Source: Paraglaciecola algarum | GTDB taxonomy: Bacteria; Pseudomonadota; Gammaproteobacteria; Enterobacterales; Alteromonadaceae | Assembly (NCBI RefSeq): GCF_021532655.1 | Contig: NZ_JAKGAS010000009.1 | Span: 86,381-150,380 of the forward strand | Direction: 5' to 3' | Length of the DNA stretch: 64,000 nucleotides | Shown here: in pieces, positions 63,166 to 64,000 of the stretch | How the letters are laid out: every line of letters begins with the position of its first letter | Numbering within the stretch: position 1 is the first letter of the stretch | Made by a program: the position numbers and the translations under genes | The notes under the pieces: generated by a model | What the model saw: only the letters and a program-made list of their open reading frames with translations | Database searches by the model: none | What the model was told of the DNA's origin: nothing

Positions 63166-64000
63166 TCAGTATCATTTATCTGAGGTGCTCCAGCGATTTT
63201 TACCTAACTACCAACAATTACATGCTTTGAATTATCGCCAATCTCTAGTGTGTCAACATATTGCAGCTTGCCATACTGCTAAGTTGGGCATGCAACAATG
63301 GCAATGCGATAGGTGTGAATTCCAAAAAATCCATTATTGCTCGTACCGAGATAGGCATTGCCCGCGATGCCAAGGACAAAAAAGCCAAGAATGGATAGCG
63401 AAACAACAAGCACAGGTGATTAACGGGCCATATTTCCACTTGGTATTTACCTTACCTCATGAGTTGAATGTTATCAGTCAATATGCAGACAAGGCTTTAT
63501 ATCGAGCACTGTTTCAGGCTGTATGGCAAACACTGAGTCAGTTTGCTGCTAATCGAAAACAGCTCAAAGGACAATTGGGTATCACTACGGTATTACATAC
63601 TTGGGGACAAACGTTAAGCCAGCATATCCATTTACATTGTTTGGTACCAGGAGGTGTACTGACAAAAGAAGGTAAATGGATAACGGTAAAAAAAGCCTAT
63701 TTGTTCCCTGTAAAAGCCCTATCTCAGGTATTTAAAGGTAAAATGCTACAGGCCCTGCGAGCAGAAAGTGTTGCATTGCCTCGCTTAGATGCGGTCATTA
63801 ACAAACCTTGGTGTGTATACAGCAAAGCGTGTTTAGCGCGACCAGAAACCGTGATTAAGTATTTAGCTCGTTATACTCAAAAAGGCATGCTGCATGAGTC
63901 GAGAATAAAACATATCAGCCAAGATGATGTGACCTTCAGTTACAAAGATTATCGTCAGCCAACCCAACAAAAAACGATGACACTCAGTGGTGTCGAGTTT
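63152..64000 (+). CDS. IS91-family transposase, partial (runs off the window)
   Basis: The first 283 codons of an IS91-type (HUH/Y-transposase) protein. The N-terminal zinc-binding domain has CDRCEFQKIHYCSYRDRHC and CPRCQGQK cysteine pairs, followed by the transposase core with the HUH-type motif HIHLHCLVPGG. ATG starts at 63152 and 63158 both fit; the former overlaps the recombinase gene. The C-terminal catalytic tyrosine region lies beyond 64000. Confidence 0.9.
   Translation, partial: MTMASQYHLSEVLQRFLPNYQQLHALNYRQSLVCQHIAACHTAKLGMQQWQCDRCEFQKIHYCSYRDRHCPRCQGQKSQEWIAKQQAQVINGPYFHLVFTLPHELNVISQYADKALYRALFQAVWQTLSQFAANRKQLKGQLGITTVLHTWGQTLSQHIHLHCLVPGGVLTKEGKWITVKKAYLFPVKALSQVFKGKMLQALRAESVALPRLDAVINKPWCVYSKACLARPETVIKYLARYTQKGMLHESRIKHISQDDVTFSYKDYRQPTQQKTMTLSGVEF

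Larger units (their letters stand above)
62200..64000 (+). mobile_element. IS91-family element with accessory tyrosine recombinase, right end outside window
   Basis: Two overlapping plus-strand genes, a XerC/D-like recombinase and an IS91-type transposase, form the layout of the IS91 subgroup that carries an extra integrase gene. The left limit near 62200 is an estimate from the change in sequence character; the right end is not in the window. Confidence 0.7.

Overview
The window looks like chromosome from a marine, polysaccharide-degrading gammaproteobacterium of the Alteromonadales (Alteromonas/Glaciecola/Paraglaciecola type). This is inferred from the low G+C content, the smrB-prmB-aroC arrangement, the large TonB-dependent receptors beside glycoside hydrolases, a GH86 agarase-type enzyme and PEP-CTERM-like surface material. 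No rRNA, tRNA or CRISPR array was recognised.

Region 1 (1-6400) is a sucrose-type alpha-glucoside locus: an MFS permease cut by the window edge, a TonB receptor, a GH13_18 phosphorylase whose catalytic residues align at a constant offset with Bifidobacterium sucrose phosphorylase, and a LacI regulator. Copies of a CTTAAACGTTTAAG-like palindrome lie in front of all three complete genes.

Region 2 (6700-26800) is a glucuronoxylan/uronate locus. A second TonB receptor, preceded by three TGTTACCGGTAACA-like operators, is followed by two tryptophan-halogenase-like flavoproteins. An opposing operon encodes a GH67 alpha-glucuronidase, a SASA-type esterase and a GH51 arabinofuranosidase, and then come a D-mannonate dehydratase (ManD) and the operon uxuB-gntK-larA-larC-larE-larB. 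The last operon combines fructuronate reductase, gluconokinase and a nickel-pincer LarA-family racemase/epimerase with its whole cofactor pathway. The simplest reading is a Ni-dependent bypass: fructuronate to mannonate to gluconate to 6-phosphogluconate, parallel to ManD.

Region 3 (26900-38900) is an agar/porphyran locus: a DUF1080 lipoprotein, an AraC regulator, a zinc alcohol dehydrogenase, an esterase, a cytochrome P450 with its own ferredoxin and reductase, a GH86 lipoprotein, a ThuA-like protein and a sodium/solute symporter. The P450 set matches the oxidative demethylation system for 6-O-methyl-D-galactose, with the dehydrogenase and esterase suited to removing the formaldehyde.

Region 4 (39000-55500) is mostly housekeeping: molybdate transport (modABC), a diguanylate cyclase, an Atm1-type ABC exporter, small conserved proteins, PpnP, asparaginase, a cold-shock protein, an MFS carrier, chorismate synthase, PrmB and SmrB.

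Region 5 (55500-60900) is a surface-polysaccharide patch: a sigma-54 activator/response regulator, a flippase, a glycosyltransferase, a small membrane protein and a PEP-CTERM-like protein. Two sigma-54 promoter-like sequences lie in front of genes here.

Region 6 (60900-64000) is mobile: an integron integrase with a perfect LexA box and an attI-like core, followed by an IS91-family element carrying its own tyrosine recombinase and a transposase that runs off the window.
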